In this document: positions 17,535 to 26,763 of the stretch, piece by piece
Numbering within the stretch: the stretch's first letter is position 1
How the letters are laid out: each line of letters begins with the position of its first letter
NCBI RefSeq assembly: GCF_000368145.1
Contig: NZ_KB849287.1
Span: 243,913 to 307,912, forward strand
Direction: 5' to 3'
Source: Acinetobacter guillouiae CIP 63.46
GTDB taxonomy: Bacteria > Pseudomonadota > Gammaproteobacteria > Pseudomonadales > Moraxellaceae
DNA length: 64,000 nt
Notes under the pieces: model-generated
The model's input: only the letters and a program-made list of their open reading frames with translations
Databases searched by the model: none
What the model was told of the DNA's origin: nothing
Made by a program: the position numbers and the translations under genes

Positions 17535-18392
17535 TTATCCTTGTGGATTTTCATCTACATTTCCATCAATATTTTCACTATTGAATTCGGATTCTTGGTC
17601 TTGATCAATGAACTCTTCATCCAAATCATCTTCAGTGGCTTCAGGAATTGCATCAATATCAAAATCTAAAGTTTTGTCTAAGGTGTAATTTAAGCGACCC
17701 GCCATAATCGAAGCAAGTTCTTCTAGACCTTGTTTGTTGAGTGATGAAAACAGTTGTATAGAAAAATTCAACTTCATTTTCTTCAATTGCTCTTGTACAT
17801 CTAACAATACCTTACTGGCAGGGCCACGGTTGAGTTTGTCGGATTTAGTTAACAGCACATGCACAAACAAGTGACGTGAATATGCCCATTCCAACATCAT
17901 CACATCGAAGTGTTGTAAAGGGTGGCGAATATCCATGAGTAGAACAAGACCTTGTAAACTTTTTCGATGAATCAAATAATTCTCAAGTTCTTTTTGCCAT
18001 ACAATTTTCATTGCTTCAGGTACAGCCGCATAACCATAACCTGGTAAATCGACAAGGCGTTGATCTGGGTTACCTAAACTAAAAAAGTTAATCATTTGCG
18101 TACGGCCAGGTCTTTTCGACGCGCGTGCCAATTGCTTTTGATTGGTCAATGCATTGATAGCACTTGATTTTCCAGCATTTGAACGGCCTGCAAAGGCAAC
18201 TTCATAACCGGTATCTTCTACACAAAGATTCAGTTTAGGCGCACTCATCAGAAATTCAGCTTTACGCAACCAGTTCAAAGATGAAGTTGAGTATTCTGAA
18301 ATCGCAGGATCAGCCTTTTTTTCATAACTGATTTTTTGTTTAGGGGCGCTTGAGGTCTTGCTATTTTTAGACTTTCCACTGCTGCGATGCAT
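17535..18392 (-). CDS. engB: EngB/YihA, ribosome-biogenesis GTPase
   Basis: A 285-residue TrmE-Era-EngA-EngB-family GTPase needed for large ribosomal subunit assembly. The G motifs are G1 GRSNAGKSS, the switch PGRTQ, G3 DLPGYG, G4 LLTKSDK and G5 FSSLNKQG. Compared with the usual 200-210 residues it is extended at both ends: a Lys/Ser-rich N-terminus of about 45 residues and a very acidic tail (about residues 245-285, rich in Asp and Glu). Confidence 0.93.
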   Translation of the reverse strand: MHRSSGKSKNSKTSSAPKQKISYEKKADPAISEYSTSSLNWLRKAEFLMSAPKLNLCVEDTGYEVAFAGRSNAGKSSAINALTNQKQLARASKRPGRTQMINFFSLGNPDQRLVDLPGYGYAAVPEAMKIVWQKELENYLIHRKSLQGLVLLMDIRHPLQHFDVMMLEWAYSRHLFVHVLLTKSDKLNRGPASKVLLDVQEQLKKMKLNFSIQLFSSLNKQGLEELASIMAGRLNYTLDKTLDFDIDAIPEATEDDLDEEFIDQDQESEFNSENIDGNVDENPQG

Positions 18393-18522
18393 ATTTCAAC
18401 TTCAATAAACGGATAAACAAAGTGCATTATAAAGGAAGTCGGAGATTCAAGCGAATTTTGATCGTCTAAACTGAGATATTGGCTATCGAGGTATTGGATT
18501 TTGGACGATGAACTTTTGTGAT

Positions 18523-18966
18523 TTAAACATTGAGATTGGGAATAGGCGAGTTTACGATCTTTGGATGTTGTGGTGGTGCGTTGAGAACATCGGCAACAGT
18601 ATAGTGATCTAGGCTTTGATAAAACTGTTCAACGGCCTGATCTAAAATACCCTTTAAGCCGCAGCGTGGACGTAGTACACAAGGTGGCGTATTGCATTCT
18701 ACAATTTGTGCATCGCGTTGGAGAATTCGTACAATATATCCTAAGCGAAATTCTAAGATATCTGGGTTTAAGCGCAAACCACCGCCTTTACCTCGTGTGG
18801 TAATCAACCAACCTTGCTTTCCCATAAAATGCACAATTTTGACCAAGTGATTTTCTGAAACATGTAAATCTTCTGCAATTTCAGCAATCGTATAAGGCAC
18901 ATCTTTTGGAGGCGCGATGTACATTAAGATGCGCAGGGCATAGTCGGTAAATTTATTTAGTTGCAT
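18523..18966 (-). CDS. nsrR: NsrR-type Rrf2-family nitric-oxide-sensing repressor
   Basis: A 147-residue Rrf2-family winged-helix regulator. The N-terminal helix-turn-helix (IAEIAEDLHVSENHLVKIVHFM) and the three clustered cysteines in ECNTPPCVLRPRC, which hold an NO-sensitive iron-sulfur cluster in NsrR, are present. It lies 94 bp downstream of hmp on the same strand. Tandem NsrR-like sites in front of hmp support the assignment. IscR is less likely given the cysteine spacing and the partner gene. Confidence 0.85.
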   Translation of the reverse strand: MQLNKFTDYALRILMYIAPPKDVPYTIAEIAEDLHVSENHLVKIVHFMGKQGWLITTRGKGGGLRLNPDILEFRLGYIVRILQRDAQIVECNTPPCVLRPRCGLKGILDQAVEQFYQSLDHYTVADVLNAPPQHPKIVNSPIPNLNV

Positions 18967-18988
18967 GTAGGCTGCTCATCTATGGGTA

Positions 18989-18999
18989 AAGATGTATCT
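18989..18999. promoter_or_regulatory. NsrR half-site upstream of nsrR
   Basis: AAGATGTATCT matches the NsrR half-site AAGATGYATTT at 10 of 11 positions, 23 bp before the nsrR start, but the second half of the palindrome is poor. It may allow weak autoregulation. Confidence 0.35.
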
Positions 19000-19014
19000 C
19001 ATCCTGAAATAAAT

Positions 19015-19041
19015 AAGGCCAGTCTATCATAGACCAGCCTT
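19015..19041 (-). terminator. Hairpin between hmp and nsrR
   Basis: An almost perfect palindrome (AAGGC and GTCTAT arms with two mismatches) sits 20 bp after the hmp stop. On the minus strand it is followed by an AT-rich but not pure T tract, so it may only partly stop transcription into nsrR. Confidence 0.5.
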
Positions 19042-19060
19042 ATAAAGAACGGATGTAGAT

Positions 19061-20269
19061 TTAGATACCTGCACCACCCGTACCAAACGCTTCACTATGA
19101 ATTTGTTCAGGTTTAATACCACGAGCCACCAATGCTTGGTGTTGTTGTTGCATAAATGGTATTGGGCCACAAAGATAATAATCAGCATGGGCTGGGAGTA
19201 ATGCTGTATCAACCGTTGCTAAGTCTAAACGACCAGCCACATCATAGTCCTCACCTATAACATCACCGCTATGTGGGAACTCATAAGCTGTAAATGTACT
19301 GAGACGTGGGAATTTAGTTTTTTGCTCTTGAATATGTTGTTTCATCGCATGTACTTGGCTACTGCGACATGCATGAATAAAGCTAGCCGGTTGAGGCATG
19401 TCTAAAGTCACCAATTGGTTAAGCATTGCAATCATTGGGGTTAAACCTACACCCGCACTAATGAAGACATTACGTTTGCTACTATCAATTAGGTAGAAGT
19501 TACCTGTTGGAGCAGACACTTCAATTTCTGAGCCTTCAGCTAAGCCATGTAAAGTATTTGATACCCAACCACTTGCCAAATCACCTTTTTCATCTTCACG
19601 TTTAACTGAAATACGTAAATAGTCTGTTTGTGGGCTTGTTGATAGCGTGTATTGACGTGGCTGTTTTAAGCCTAATGCCTCAACAAATACGCGCACTGAA
19701 ATATATTGACCCGCTTCATATTTAGGTAATGCGCCACCATCGACTGGTGCAAGATAGAAAGAGGTAATTTCTTCACTTTCATTCACTTTTTTAGCGATTT
19801 TAAATTTACGCCAGCCTAACCAACTGCCTTGAGTTTGTTGGTGCTGCTCATAAATCGCTTTTTCAGTGCTGATAAATAGATCGGCCAATTGCCCATAAGC
19901 TGCAGCCCATGCATCAATCAATGGATCTTCCATCGAAATAGTTAATACTTCACTAATTGAATGTAATAGGTTTTCACCGACAATGTTGTAATCAGGTGCT
20001 TGAATATTCAGACTGACATGTTTATGGGCAATCAGTTCAACCACAGGCAAAAGTACTGAAGGATCTTCAATATTTTCAGCATATGCTAAAACAGCACCAG
20101 CCAAGGCTTGCGCCTGAGCACCACTGCGTTGATGCCCCATGTTAAAGGTTTCTTTTAATTCAGGATTATTGCCGAGCATGCGGTTATAAAAATAACCGGT
20201 AAGTGCTACACCATTTTCGCGAAGAACAGGAACTGTTGCTTTTACAAGGTCAATTTGCTGCGGAGTCAT
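19061..20269 (-). CDS. hmp: Hmp, flavohaemoprotein nitric oxide dioxygenase
   Basis: A 402-residue flavohaemoglobin that converts NO and O2 to nitrate with NAD(P)H. Residues 1-140 are globin, with the proximal haem His in AHKHVSLNIQ (about H84) and the distal Tyr near 28. About 150-260 is an FAD domain with RQYTLS, and about 265-402 is the NAD domain with ISAGVGLTPM. The C-terminus carries EAFGTGGAGI. Tandem NsrR sites lie 28-75 bp upstream, and nsrR follows, so NO induction is expected. Confidence 0.95.
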   Translation of the reverse strand: MTPQQIDLVKATVPVLRENGVALTGYFYNRMLGNNPELKETFNMGHQRSGAQAQALAGAVLAYAENIEDPSVLLPVVELIAHKHVSLNIQAPDYNIVGENLLHSISEVLTISMEDPLIDAWAAAYGQLADLFISTEKAIYEQHQQTQGSWLGWRKFKIAKKVNESEEITSFYLAPVDGGALPKYEAGQYISVRVFVEALGLKQPRQYTLSTSPQTDYLRISVKREDEKGDLASGWVSNTLHGLAEGSEIEVSAPTGNFYLIDSSKRNVFISAGVGLTPMIAMLNQLVTLDMPQPASFIHACRSSQVHAMKQHIQEQKTKFPRLSTFTAYEFPHSGDVIGEDYDVAGRLDLATVDTALLPAHADYYLCGPIPFMQQQHQALVARGIKPEQIHSEAFGTGGAGI

Positions 20270-20296
20270 TGTTGATCTCTCTTGGCTGTCATTTAT

Positions 20297-20344
20297 AAGA
20301 TGTATTTAAAATATACCTTATAAAATGTATTTGCAATACACCTT
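20297..20344 (-). promoter_or_regulatory. Tandem NsrR operators of hmp
   Basis: Site 1 (20297-20319) is AAGATGTATTT-A-AAATATACCTT and site 2 (20322-20344) is AAAATGTATTT-G-CAATACACCTT. The published NsrR consensus is an 11-1-11 inverted repeat of AAGATGYATTT. The left arms match 11/11 and 10/11, the right arms 9/11 each. Centres are 25 bp apart, in front of the hmp start at 20269. Confidence 0.8.
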
Positions 20345-20532
20345 TAAGAAAAACACATAAAATAATTATGGTTTATTTTGAACTTAAGCTTTATTGATTG
20401 AAATCATTGAACTTATTTTTAAGCTTTTTTAGATGAATTTTTTGATAAGTTTTTAGATATGTTTAGCGAGCTTGATAAGCGGGATAAGCAAATAAAAACA
20501 TAAGCAAGAACATAAGCTATAAAATGAGGAAT

Positions 20533-20554
20533 AAAAAAGGAGCGCTAACGCTCC
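20533..20554 (-). terminator. Terminator of the HerA/DUF853 gene
   Basis: GGAGCG and CGCTCC arms with a CTAA loop. On the minus strand the hairpin is followed by a T6 run (A6 at 20533-20538). It lies about 20 bp past the gene's stop. Confidence 0.88.
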
Positions 20555-20575
20555 TCATATTTTTGTTTAAAAGAA

Positions 20576-22135
20576 TTAACGGCCACCAAATAATGAACCT
20601 AACAAACCGCGGACCAGTTTTTGCCCTGTAGGACCGCCTAAGGTTCTTGCGGCACTTTTAGCAAAAGTTCCGATCACATCTTGAGTCAGTTTGGCACGTG
20701 CAGCTGCAGCTTTTGCTTCCTCTTTCTCTATGCGTTCTTGCTCTTTGGCTTGTTGCTTATCGAGAGTCTGTTGTTGCTTTGTGAGCTCTTCTAATTGCTT
20801 GGCTTGTTGAGCCACTGCATCAAAAGCCACCTGCTGTTGTGAGCTATCAGAAACTTTACGCTGTAGCATTTCATAAGCGCTATCACGATCAACTTCATTG
20901 TCATAAACACCCGCAACAATACTTTGCGCCATCAATGCTTTTCGTTCATCTAAAGTAATTGGGCTAAATGATGAGTAGGGTGGCATCACCATCGCTCGTT
21001 CAACCACTTGAGGTGTACCTTGTTCATCTAAGCAACTAATAAGCGCTTCACCGACAGCCAGTTCTGTAATTGCTTGATCTACTTTAAACTCTGGATTAGC
21101 GCGGAAGGTATCAGCCGCAGTTTTTACTGCTTTTTGATCTTTAGGGGTAAAAGCGCGTAAAGCATGTTGTACACGGTTGCCTAGCTGTCCTAAAACATTT
21201 TCTGGGATATCTAATGGGCTTTGTGAGATGAAATAAATTCCGACACCTTTAGAGCGAATTAGACGGACCACTTGTTGAATTTTTTCTTGTAATGCTGGGC
21301 TGGCATTATCAAAGAGCAAATGCGCTTCATCAAAAAAGAACACCAATTTTGGCTTATCTAAGTCACCGACTTCAGGTAACTTTTCAAATAATTCTGAAAG
21401 CATCCAAAGCAGGAAGGTCGCATAGAGCTTTGGTGTGTTCATCAGCTTATCCGCAGCCAATAGGTTGATATAACCATGTCCATTGGCATCAGTTTGGATA
21501 AAATCCATAATATCAAGGCTTGGCTCACCAAAGAAACGTTGACCGCCCTGATCACCTAAGGCCAATAGATTGCGCTGAATAGCACCTAAACTTGCTGGTG
21601 AGAGATTGCCGTATTCTGCTTTTAAAGCCGTAGCATTTTCACTGACATAGGTCAGCATGGCTTTTAAATCTTTAAAATCAATTAACAGTAAGCCCTGATC
21701 ATCTGCAACACGGAACACTGCTGAAAGCACACCTTCTTGAGTGTCATTTAAATTCAGCATTTGCGAAAGTAACAGTGGGCCAATTTCAGAGATTGTGGTA
21801 CGGATCGGATGTCCTTGTTCACCAAATAAATCCCAAAAAATAGTCGGTGATGCAGCAAAAGGAACACTGTCTACTCCTAAGCTTTTAATGCGTTCTTCAA
21901 ATTTAGGATTGGTTGAACCTGCTTTGGCTATACTGGAAACATCCCCTTTGGCATCGGCAAGAAATACGGGTACACCAATCCGTGAGAAACTTTCAGCAAG
22001 CACTTTAAGGGTAATGGTTTTACCTGTCCCTGTGGCACCTGCAATTAAACCATGGCGGTTAGCAAATTGTGAATGTAATACAATATCTTGTGTTGTATCT
22101 GAGGTTTTTTTTGCGATGACGATTGGTGTGCCCAT
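20576..22135 (-). CDS. HerA/VirB4-type ATPase, DUF853 (YjgR-like)
   Basis: A 519-residue P-loop ATPase of the DUF853 family, related to HerA helicases. Walker A is [14 protein letters not shown], Walker B is [12 protein letters not shown], and the arginine-finger region [10 protein letters not shown] is visible. A Gln/Lys/Glu-rich coiled coil (about residues 430-490) precedes a short Gly-rich C-terminus. ATG 22135 has an AGGA ribosome site; the frame extends 17 codons upstream without one. The cellular role of YjgR-type proteins is not established. It is a single gene. Confidence 0.85.
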   Translation of the reverse strand: MGTPIVIAKKTSDTTQDIVLHSQFANRHGLIAGATGTGKTITLKVLAESFSRIGVPVFLADAKGDVSSIAKAGSTNPKFEERIKSLGVDSVPFAASPTIFWDLFGEQGHPIRTTISEIGPLLLSQMLNLNDTQEGVLSAVFRVADDQGLLLIDFKDLKAMLTYVSENATALKAEYGNLSPASLGAIQRNLLALGDQGGQRFFGEPSLDIMDFIQTDANGHGYINLLAADKLMNTPKLYATFLLWMLSELFEKLPEVGDLDKPKLVFFFDEAHLLFDNASPALQEKIQQVVRLIRSKGVGIYFISQSPLDIPENVLGQLGNRVQHALRAFTPKDQKAVKTAADTFRANPEFKVDQAITELAVGEALISCLDEQGTPQVVERAMVMPPYSSFSPITLDERKALMAQSIVAGVYDNEVDRDSAYEMLQRKVSDSSQQQVAFDAVAQQAKQLEELTKQQQTLDKQQAKEQERIEKEEAKAAAARAKLTQDVIGTFAKSAARTLGGPTGQKLVRGLLGSLFGGR

Positions 22136-22438
22136 TGTTATTCCTATAGCTTTAATTTGAGTTTGGATGTTCTTTATCTGACTCAATATTTATATCATTG
22201 TTGTTATACAAAATTGCATTAAATGATGATGTTGTAAATCTGTTTTTATTGTTGAATTTGAATGTAAGGTGGTGCGGATTGTGTCTTGAAATGCAGTGGG
22301 AATAAGTAAAAGCTAAATGTACTTTTTGCTGAATGATCTCTGCGCTTAATCGTGTTTAGAGGTGAGTGTAAGGCCCTTGCCATCATTTGATATAGCAAAG
22401 ACCCAGATATTATGTATTAAGCCTGCTGAGTTAAAATA

Positions 22439-23641
22439 TTAAGCTTGAATGGCTTGAAGTGCGTTTTGAATATCTTGGATTAAATCGTCTGGATGCTCTA
22501 AGCCAATACAGAAACGAACCAATAGACCTTGCTCTAGATGTGCGCGTTCTAAATGACGCATGTCAGTCAGATTATAAATCATGACTAAGCTGACAGGACC
22601 ACCCCAACTAAAACCGAGTTTAAATAAAGATAAATGATCACAAAACTTTCTGATTTTGTTGATATCAAACTCAGGTTTAAAAATAACACTAACCAGACCA
22701 GCACTTTGTCCTGTTTGACAGGTCTGGTTCCAATAGGTGTGGCTTATATTGTCAGAATCCGCAGGGTGTAAAACTTGAGCAAACGCATTTTGATTCTTTA
22801 ACCAATTTAAAATCTTTAAAGCACTTTGAGACTGATGCTCATAACGAATTTGCATTGAGGCCAAACTACGCTGTACTTGTGCGGCATCATCACCCGAAAT
22901 CGCGATACCTTGGATGGCATGCATACGGAACAGCTGATGATGTAAAGCTTTATCTTGAGTGACCACAGATCCCATTAAAATATCGCCACCACCACTTGGG
23001 TATTTGGTTAAGGCGTGTACGCTGATATCTACACTTAAATGTTCATGACTAAAATCAAAGGCATTAAACGCTAGGCCAGCGCCCCAGGTATTGTCCAAAG
23101 CCGTGAGGATATTTTTTGCTTTGGCTTTTTTGACTAAACTCACTAAATCAGGAAATTCGAGTGTGACTGAACCTGCGGCCTCCAACCAAATCAGTTTGGC
23201 ATTTTCATTGGGTTGGAATGTGTCTGCATCGATAGGATTATAAACTTGAACGATAATGCCATAACTTTTTTCAAGATGACGTAGATGTTCCATGTTGGGA
23301 CCATAGATATTGTCAGCGACCCAGACTTCATCTCCATGACTTAAAAAACATGAATTGACTAGATTAATCGCAGATAAACCACTGGGCGCAAGCAAGCAAT
23401 ATTCACCACCTTCTATTTGGGCAATGTGATCGCCTAAGGTAAACGTTGTCGGTGTGCCATGTGTGCCGTAACTATAGTCATAACGATCTGTCCAATGGCG
23501 ATTAAATAGTGCATCGGTATTTTCAAATATAATTGTTGACGCACGAAATAGGGGAGGCTGTATTGTATTTATATATTGTGGTGCTTTACGAGAAGAATGA
23601 ATTAAAGCAGTAACTGGTTTTTGTTTCACAGGAATACTCAA
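22439..23641 (-). CDS. metC: Cystathionine beta-lyase (Cys/Met metabolism PLP enzyme)
   Basis: A 400-residue PLP enzyme of the trans-sulfuration family. The PLP Lys lies in SVHALTKYPSGGGD, and the cofactor Asp in ALDNTWGAGLAF. The N-terminal NTIQPPLFRASTIIF and DRYDYSYGTHGTPTTF fit the metC branch, which cleaves cystathionine to homocysteine, pyruvate and ammonia in methionine synthesis. A gamma-lyase or other sulfur lyase cannot be excluded. It is divergent from the amidotransferase gene. Confidence 0.85.
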   Translation of the reverse strand: MSIPVKQKPVTALIHSSRKAPQYINTIQPPLFRASTIIFENTDALFNRHWTDRYDYSYGTHGTPTTFTLGDHIAQIEGGEYCLLAPSGLSAINLVNSCFLSHGDEVWVADNIYGPNMEHLRHLEKSYGIIVQVYNPIDADTFQPNENAKLIWLEAAGSVTLEFPDLVSLVKKAKAKNILTALDNTWGAGLAFNAFDFSHEHLSVDISVHALTKYPSGGGDILMGSVVTQDKALHHQLFRMHAIQGIAISGDDAAQVQRSLASMQIRYEHQSQSALKILNWLKNQNAFAQVLHPADSDNISHTYWNQTCQTGQSAGLVSVIFKPEFDINKIRKFCDHLSLFKLGFSWGGPVSLVMIYNLTDMRHLERAHLEQGLLVRFCIGLEHPDDLIQDIQNALQAIQA

Positions 23642-23809
23642 TTTTTGTTAATAGCTGGACTAAAGTAAGCAAAACATAATCGCTCAGTGACGAAAAGCAA
23701 TAAATTGTGAAAAATAATAAATAAAATTGATATTGGCTTCATTTTTGCATTTATCCAACTATGTTTTGTGATTTGTAGCGTAATTGATACAACAAGAATA
23801 GGTGATAAC

Positions 23810-24535
23810 ATGAAAAAACTTAAAGTGCATTATTTTCAGCATATTGCAGGTGAAGGCTTTGGTAGCTGTTATGAGTATTTAAAAGCAATGGGCGCGGAAA
23901 TTACTGCAACAGAATTTTTTGCTTTACCCACAGATTCACAATTAGAAATAGAAGCTTTGCCGCATGTCAATGATGTGGATTTACTCATCATTATGGGTGG
24001 GGAAATGAGTGTAAATGATGAAGCCAACTATCCTTGGTTAAAGGTCGAAAAACGATGGATTCGCCGTTATTTGGCTTCGGAAAAGCCCGCAATCGGGTTG
24101 TGTTTGGGTGGGCAGTTGATAGCCAATGCTCTAGGTGCCAATGTTCGGCGTAATACTGTGCAAGAGATTGGCTGGACCTTGGTCAATAAAAGCAACCATG
24201 TGCCAGAAGGTTATTTCCAATTGCCTGAGCGGGTCAATGTCATGCAATGGCATAGTGAGACCTTTGATATTCCTAAAGGCGCAATTCGTTTGGCGGAGAA
24301 TCCAGCATGTCCCAACCAACTTTATCAAATTGGCAAAAATGTATTGGGGTTTCAGTTCCATCCAGAAATCACCCCGCATAGCCTAAAAATCTTCATTGAG
24401 CATGAAGAAGAAGATATGGTGTTTAGTGGAGTACACAGTCAATCATTATTGAAGCTAAAAAAATCGCAACAAACGGATTATGTGATTGGGAATCAGTTGC
24501 TCAATCATGCGATTGACTACGTTTTAAGGGTTTAA
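23810..24535 (+). CDS. Class I glutamine amidotransferase-like protein
   Basis: A 241-residue class I GATase (GMP synthase amidotransferase-like, PF00117). The nucleophile elbow is PAIGLCLGGQL, with catalytic Cys, and the His/Glu pair is in GFQFHPEITP. It is a stand-alone domain, as in YfeJ/GuaA-like proteins that may act as gamma-glutamyl hydrolases. The start is ATG 23810 with AGGTGA upstream rather than the upstream in-frame TTG/ATT-type codons. The true substrate is unknown. Confidence 0.82.
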   Translation: MKKLKVHYFQHIAGEGFGSCYEYLKAMGAEITATEFFALPTDSQLEIEALPHVNDVDLLIIMGGEMSVNDEANYPWLKVEKRWIRRYLASEKPAIGLCLGGQLIANALGANVRRNTVQEIGWTLVNKSNHVPEGYFQLPERVNVMQWHSETFDIPKGAIRLAENPACPNQLYQIGKNVLGFQFHPEITPHSLKIFIEHEEEDMVFSGVHSQSLLKLKKSQQTDYVIGNQLLNHAIDYVLRV

Positions 24536-24607
24536 GCTGATGTTTAAATAATAAGCGCTTTATTTATAATTAATTACTCAAAAAAAGGTAAAAATGTCCA
24601 AATAAGT

Positions 24608-24636
24608 TTGCTTAAGTGTTAAACAATCGTTATAAT
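24608..24636 (+). promoter_or_regulatory. Sigma70 promoter of the S10 operon
   Basis: TTGCTT (24608-24613), a 17-bp spacer and a perfect TATAAT (24631-24636). Transcription would start near 24643, giving a leader of about 165 nt before rpsJ. Confidence 0.8.
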
Positions 24637-24641
24637 GAGCG

Positions 24642-24809
24642 ACCCTCCGATATGGTGGGGTGAATGGCGAAGAAAGTCATTCAGATCGTTACAGTCGTGG
24701 CATCGATCACGACCTTAGTGATTTTCACTGCCTTTGACACTTACCTTATTTAGTGGGGTGAGATGCGTCAAGGGTGATTCTTTATATATTTGGCTTGGAG
24801 TTAACTGGT
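24642..24809 (+). promoter_or_regulatory. Structured leader of the S10 operon mRNA
   Basis: The leader contains consecutive hairpins: CCCTCC/GGTGGG (24643-24659), GAATG/CATTC (24662-24682), GTCGTG/CACGAC (24694-24713) and AGTGA/TCACT (24717-24729). Its GC content is well above the flanking intergenic sequence. The enterobacterial S10 leader is of similar length and is the target of autoregulation by L4; whether this unrelated-looking sequence does the same is inference. A 29-codon frame (24664-24753) also runs through it. Confidence 0.6.
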
Positions 24810-25121
24810 ATGTCTAACCAGAGAATTCGTATCCGTCTTAAGTCTTTTGATCATCGTTTAATTGATCAATCTTCTCAAGAGATCGTAGAAACAGCAAAAC
24901 GTACTGGCGCACAAGTGTGTGGTCCAATTCCGATGCCTACTCGCATCGAACGTTTTAACGTTTTAACATCACCACACGTGAACAAAGATGCGCGTGACCA
25001 ATATGAAATCCGCACATATAAACGTTTGATCGACATCGTTCAACCTACAGACAAAACTGTAGACGCGTTGATGAAGTTGGATCTTGCAGCTGGTGTTGAT
25101 GTTCAGATCGCATTGGGTTAA
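24810..25121 (+). CDS. rpsJ: 30S ribosomal protein S10 (NusE)
   Basis: At 103 residues it has the standard length; it begins [19 protein letters not shown], which is diagnostic. S10 sits in the 30S head and also acts as NusE with NusB in antitermination. ATG 24810 has GGAG nine bases upstream; earlier in-frame codons are not conserved. It is the first gene of the S10 operon, separated from rplC by 61 bp containing inverted TTAATT copies. Confidence 0.97.
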   Translation: MSNQRIRIRLKSFDHRLIDQSSQEIVETAKRTGAQVCGPIPMPTRIERFNVLTSPHVNKDARDQYEIRTYKRLIDIVQPTDKTVDALMKLDLAAGVDVQIALG

Positions 25122-25182
25122 GGCTTTCGGTTAATTAACGCTCTATAAGTTAATTAGGCCGCTTTTTTAGAGGTTTATGCAC

Positions 25183-25821
25183 ATGGCTATTGGTTTAGTC
25201 GGTCGCAAGTGCGGTATGACACGTATCTTTACAGATGCTGGTGTTTCTGTACCTGTAACAGTGATTGAGGTTGATCCTAACCGTATCACTCAAATCAAAA
25301 CGCTTGAAACTGATGGTTATCAAGCGATTCAAATCACTACTGGTGAACGTCGCGAATCTCGCGTAACAAATGCTCAGAAAGGTCACTTTGCGAAAGCTGG
25401 TGTGGCTGCTGGTCGTTTAGTTAGCGAATTCCGTGCTACAGAAGCTGATCTTGAAGGTCGTGAAGTTGGTGGAACTATCGGTGTTGATTTGTTCGCAGTA
25501 GGTCAAGTTGTTGACGTAACTGGTCAATCAAAAGGTAAAGGTTTCCAGGGTGGTGTTAAGCGTTGGAACTTCCGTACGCAAGATGCTACACACGGTAACT
25601 CTTTGTCGCATCGTGTTTTAGGTTCTACAGGTCAAAACCAGACCCCTGGTCGCGTATTTAAAGGCAAAAAAATGGCTGGCCATTTAGGTGCTGAACGCGT
25701 AACAGTTCAAGGTCTTGAAATTGTATCTATCGACGCAGAACGTTCAGTTCTTGTTGTTAAAGGTGCGATTCCTGGTGCTACTGGTGGCGACGTTATCGTT
25801 CGTCCTACGATCAAGGCCTGA
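25183..25821 (+). CDS. rplC: 50S ribosomal protein L3
   Basis: A 212-residue L3 with [16 protein letters not shown] at the N-terminus and the extension [20 protein letters not shown], whose Gln is the methylation site of PrmB in related bacteria and reaches towards the peptidyl transferase centre. ATG 25183 is preferred over ATG 25177 because AGAGG at 25169-25173 is nine bases away. Confidence 0.97.
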   Translation: MAIGLVGRKCGMTRIFTDAGVSVPVTVIEVDPNRITQIKTLETDGYQAIQITTGERRESRVTNAQKGHFAKAGVAAGRLVSEFRATEADLEGREVGGTIGVDLFAVGQVVDVTGQSKGKGFQGGVKRWNFRTQDATHGNSLSHRVLGSTGQNQTPGRVFKGKKMAGHLGAERVTVQGLEIVSIDAERSVLVVKGAIPGATGGDVIVRPTIKA

Positions 25822-25832
25822 GGGGAAATAAC

Positions 25833-26435
25833 GTGAATTTAAAAACTGTTTCCGGCTCTGCTGTTGAATTATCAGAAGTAGCTTTCGGTCGTGATTTTAA
25901 TGAAGCTCTTGTACACCAAGTTGTTACAGCTTATTTAGCTGGTGGTCGTCAAGGTTCTAAAGCTCAGAAATCACGTGCAGACGTTTCTGGCGGTGGTAAG
26001 AAACCATTCCGTCAAAAAGGTACTGGCCGAGCTCGTGCGGGTTCTATTCGTAGCCCAATCTGGGTTGGTGGTGGTAAGACTTTTGCTGCTCGTCCACAAG
26101 ATTGGTCTCAAAAAGTTAACCGTAAAATGTACCGCGGTGCAATGCAATGTATCTTAGCTGAACTTGTTCGCCAAGATCGTCTTGTATTGGTTGAAGAGTT
26201 TGCTGTTGAAGCACCTAAAACTAAAGAATTGCTTGCTAAACTTAACGGCTTGAACGCTACTCGCGCATTAATCGTTACAGAAGCTGTAGATGAAAATCTA
26301 TATTTAGCTGCTCGTAACCTTCCACACGTTGATGTGGTTGATGCTGCTGGGATCGATCCTGTTGGCTTGATCGCGTTTGATAAAGTTGTTATGTCTGTTG
26401 CGGCTGCTAAGAAGATTGAGGTAGAACTCGGATGA
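25833..26435 (+). CDS. rplD: 50S ribosomal protein L4
   Basis: A 200-residue L4 with the conserved tunnel-loop sequence [19 protein letters not shown] near residues 58-76, where macrolide-resistance changes occur. In enterobacteria L4 also represses its own S10 operon. The start is GTG 25833 with GAGGGGAAA upstream. Its TGA overlaps the rplW ATG. Confidence 0.97.
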   Translation: MNLKTVSGSAVELSEVAFGRDFNEALVHQVVTAYLAGGRQGSKAQKSRADVSGGGKKPFRQKGTGRARAGSIRSPIWVGGGKTFAARPQDWSQKVNRKMYRGAMQCILAELVRQDRLVLVEEFAVEAPKTKELLAKLNGLNATRALIVTEAVDENLYLAARNLPHVDVVDAAGIDPVGLIAFDKVVMSVAAAKKIEVELG

Positions 26436-26752
26436 ACAACGAACGTATCTATCAAGTCCTAAAAGGGCCTGTTTTTTCAGAAAAAGCACAAGTTCTAGGC
26501 GAAACTGCTGGTGTTCAAGTTTTTAAGGTTGCTATTGATGCAAACAAACTTGAAATCAAAAAAGCAGTAGAGCAATTATTTGGTGTAGAAGTTGTTAAAG
26601 TTAACACGACTATCACTAAAGGTAAGACTAAGCGCTTTGGTAAAACATTAGGACGTCGTTCTGATGTTAAAAAAGCATACGTCACCCTGAAAGCTGGCCA
26701 AGATGTTGAAATGGCTGACTTGGGCGATACCGCTGAAAGCACAGCGGAATAA
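26432..26752 (+). CDS. rplW: 50S ribosomal protein L23
   Basis: A 106-residue L23. [11 protein letters not shown] at the N-terminus and [31 protein letters not shown] are typical. L23 borders the tunnel exit and docks trigger factor and SRP. It overlaps rplD by four bases, so translation is probably coupled. Confidence 0.96.
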   Translation: MNNERIYQVLKGPVFSEKAQVLGETAGVQVFKVAIDANKLEIKKAVEQLFGVEVVKVNTTITKGKTKRFGKTLGRRSDVKKAYVTLKAGQDVEMADLGDTAESTAE

Positions 26753-26763
26753 GGACGAAAATT

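Noticed and set aside
18523-18966. IscR as the identity of the Rrf2 regulator
   Set aside because: The cysteine spacing and the presence of hmp with NsrR-type sites fit NsrR, and there is no isc gene cluster nearby.
24664-24753. Annotating the 29-codon S10-leader frame as a real gene
   Set aside because: The ribosome site is unclear and the sequence is explained equally well by RNA hairpins. It is kept as a finding only.
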